Source: Haloferula sp. BvORR071
Lineage (GTDB): Bacteria > Verrucomicrobiota > Verrucomicrobiia > Verrucomicrobiales > Akkermansiaceae
Length of the DNA: 64,000 bases
Assembly (NCBI RefSeq): GCF_000739615.1
Contig: NZ_BATP01000030.1
Span: 124,001 to 188,000, forward strand
Direction: 5' to 3'
Shown: piece by piece, positions 63,058-64,000 of the stretch
Position numbering within the stretch: position 1 is the first letter of the stretch
Layout of the letters: each line of letters starts with the position of its first letter
Notes under the pieces: generated by a model
What the model was told of the DNA's origin: nothing
Seen by the model: only the letters and a program-made list of their open reading frames with translations
Database searches by the model: none
Position numbers and translations under genes: made by a program

Positions 63058-64000
63058 TCACTTCAGCTCCGCCGCGGTCCACGGTGCTTGGCGTGCCTTG
63101 CTCGCCTCGCGCAGCGGAGCCACGATCGACTCGTTCACCGGCGCCGCGTCATTCAACCAAGAATGGCGCACGAAGCTCAGAACGTCCGCAATCTCGGCAT
63201 CGCTGAGACCAAGCACGGGCGGCATGAGCGAATTGACCTGCAGCTTGCCGGGCACCTCGACCGGACCTGTTAGGCCGCTCAGCACGATCTTCACCAGGGT
63301 CTCGGGATTGCCGGCGATGCGGGCATTGCCATCGAGCGGCGGGAAGGCGCCATCGACGCCGGTGCCAGCGCTCTGGTGGCACGCGGCACAGGTGCGCGCA
63401 TAGACGGCTTCACCGCGGGTGAGTTGTTCAGCAGGGGGGGTGTGCTTCTTCTCGATCTTGTGCTCTTGCAATGCCTCCTTCATGGCCTTGCCCAGCGGTG
63501 AGTTGTTCTTCTCCAGCGCGGCCAGCACTTGCGGCGCGCGACCCTGCGCAAAAGCTTTGATGGCGGCCGGATAGATTCGCTCCTTCAGCACGGAGGGATC
63601 CGGCGGATTCTCCAGCGAAGCCAGCAGGAAGCCGACATAGTGGCGTGCGGCAGCCATGGCGTAGCAACGATCGAGCACCTCCCCTTGACGGAGCTTTTGC
63701 TGGTTGCGGTGCCAGTCGCGAAGCTTACGGCCCAGCGCTTCATCCGCGGGCATGCGGGCGGCGAGCAGGAGCCATTCGCGGATGACGAAGGGATCGGCTT
63801 CCCATTTCGGATCGAAGTCGCAGGGCGCCTCCGCTGGCCACAGCGCGTACGCGGCACGACGATCCTGAGTGGAGGCGTCGCGAACATCCTTGAGCACATC
63901 AAGGCACCCGGGTGCATCCTTCCTGAAGTAGCCGAGACCCGCCAAGGCGTAGAGGGAATGAACATTCCTGCCGTTGCGCGTGAGCTGGGGGATCAGTTCC
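63058..64000 (-). CDS. Secreted c-type cytochrome domain protein, 5' end missing
   Basis: The frame is open to the right edge, so the first visible TTG (63945) is not the start; at least 313 residues are present. Helical repeats (HEAT-like or alpha-solenoid, LRDWHRNQQKLRQGEVLDRCYAMAAA, quoted in parts) are followed by a C-terminal cytochrome c domain with TRGEAVYARTCAACHQSAGTG and the Met ligand region SLMPPVLGLSDAEIADVLSFVRHSW. This matches the C-terminus of PVC-type membrane-bound dehydrogenase proteins, in which a beta-propeller and HEAT repeats precede the haem. It should accept electrons from a periplasmic oxidation. Confidence 0.85.
   Translation of the reverse strand, partial: ELIPQLTRNGRNVHSLYALAGLGYFRKDAPGCLDVLKDVRDASTQDRRAAYALWPAEAPCDFDPKWEADPFVIREWLLLAARMPADEALGRKLRDWHRNQQKLRQGEVLDRCYAMAAARHYVGFLLASLENPPDPSVLKERIYPAAIKAFAQGRAPQVLAALEKNNSPLGKAMKEALQEHKIEKKHTPPAEQLTRGEAVYARTCAACHQSAGTGVDGAFPPLDGNARIAGNPETLVKIVLSGLTGPVEVPGKLQVNSLMPPVLGLSDAEIADVLSFVRHSWLNDAAPVNESIVAPLREASKARQAPWTAAELK

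Overview
The window is high-GC bacterial DNA and reads as a Verrucomicrobiota chromosome, probably from the Verrucomicrobiales near Luteolibacter or Haloferula. This is an inference from content: an array of short PEP-CTERM surface proteins ending in an Arg-rich tail, a TIGR02597-type protein, N-terminal 'DPYAPP' membrane proteins, fusions of PQQ-type sugar dehydrogenase with di-haem cytochrome, secreted TPR proteins and beta-helix proteins. Shine-Dalgarno sequences are weak or absent before many genes and several starts are GTG or TTG. I found no rRNA, tRNA, CRISPR array, prophage or insertion sequence.

Layout. 1-3.4 kb: truncated beta-helix exoprotein, a gene-free stretch with a 10-bp minisatellite and palindromes, a secreted sialidase and a small monooxygenase-like protein. 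3.5-14 kb: a 1555-residue ThuA/PQQ-propeller/di-haem protein, a Tat-exported NHL propeller, a methyltransferase, a TauE/SafE permease, a PAS-PAS-SpoIIE phosphatase and a ConA-like secreted protein. 14.1-28.3 kb: nineteen minus-strand genes with no gap above 36 nt. The promoter-proximal eleven form an NAD salvage and ADP-ribose operon (nrtR-pncB-kptA-DUF4291-ADP-ribosylglycohydrolase-macro-macro-ADP-ribosylglycohydrolase-pncA-pnuC-nadR) behind a palindromic operator. Distal to it are a small lipoprotein, a sarcosine-oxidase-like flavoenzyme, MlaF/MlaD-like lipid-transport parts without MlaE, three tandem PYAPP membrane proteins and a lipoprotein.

28.5-39 kb: two secreted TPR proteins, a protein with a caspase-like His/Cys pair, a GlcD-type FAD oxidase, a gene-free stretch carrying a duplicated 134-bp hairpin element, and a two-component system with a large sensing ectodomain. 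39-45.8 kb: six paralogous PEP-CTERM proteins, four of them recent tandem copies that include their upstream DNA, one unrelated membrane-anchored protein and a TIGR02597 protein. 46-55 kb: housekeeping genes (PfkB kinase, thiE, accC, accB, trmB), comEC broken by a one-base shift in a G6 run, a TPR membrane protein, a RelE-like protein and a beta-helix protein. 55-64 kb: a P460-like cytochrome, a 1530-residue paralogue of the ThuA/PQQ protein carrying LamG domains, four small cytosolic or membrane genes including an MGMT-like protein, an HD hydrolase and a rhomboid-TPR protein, and the end of a secreted cytochrome c gene that runs off the window.

How the genes work together. The clearest system is the NAD/ADP-ribose operon. 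KptA consumes NAD and releases nicotinamide plus an ADP-ribose derivative. The macrodomain and ADP-ribosylglycohydrolase proteins are suited to processing ADP-ribosyl products. NrtR keeps an intact Nudix box and could split ADP-ribose. PncA/PncB and PnuC/NadR rebuild NAD from nicotinamide or nicotinamide riboside. The other recurring theme is cell-surface and periplasmic chemistry typical of polymer-degrading Verrucomicrobiota.
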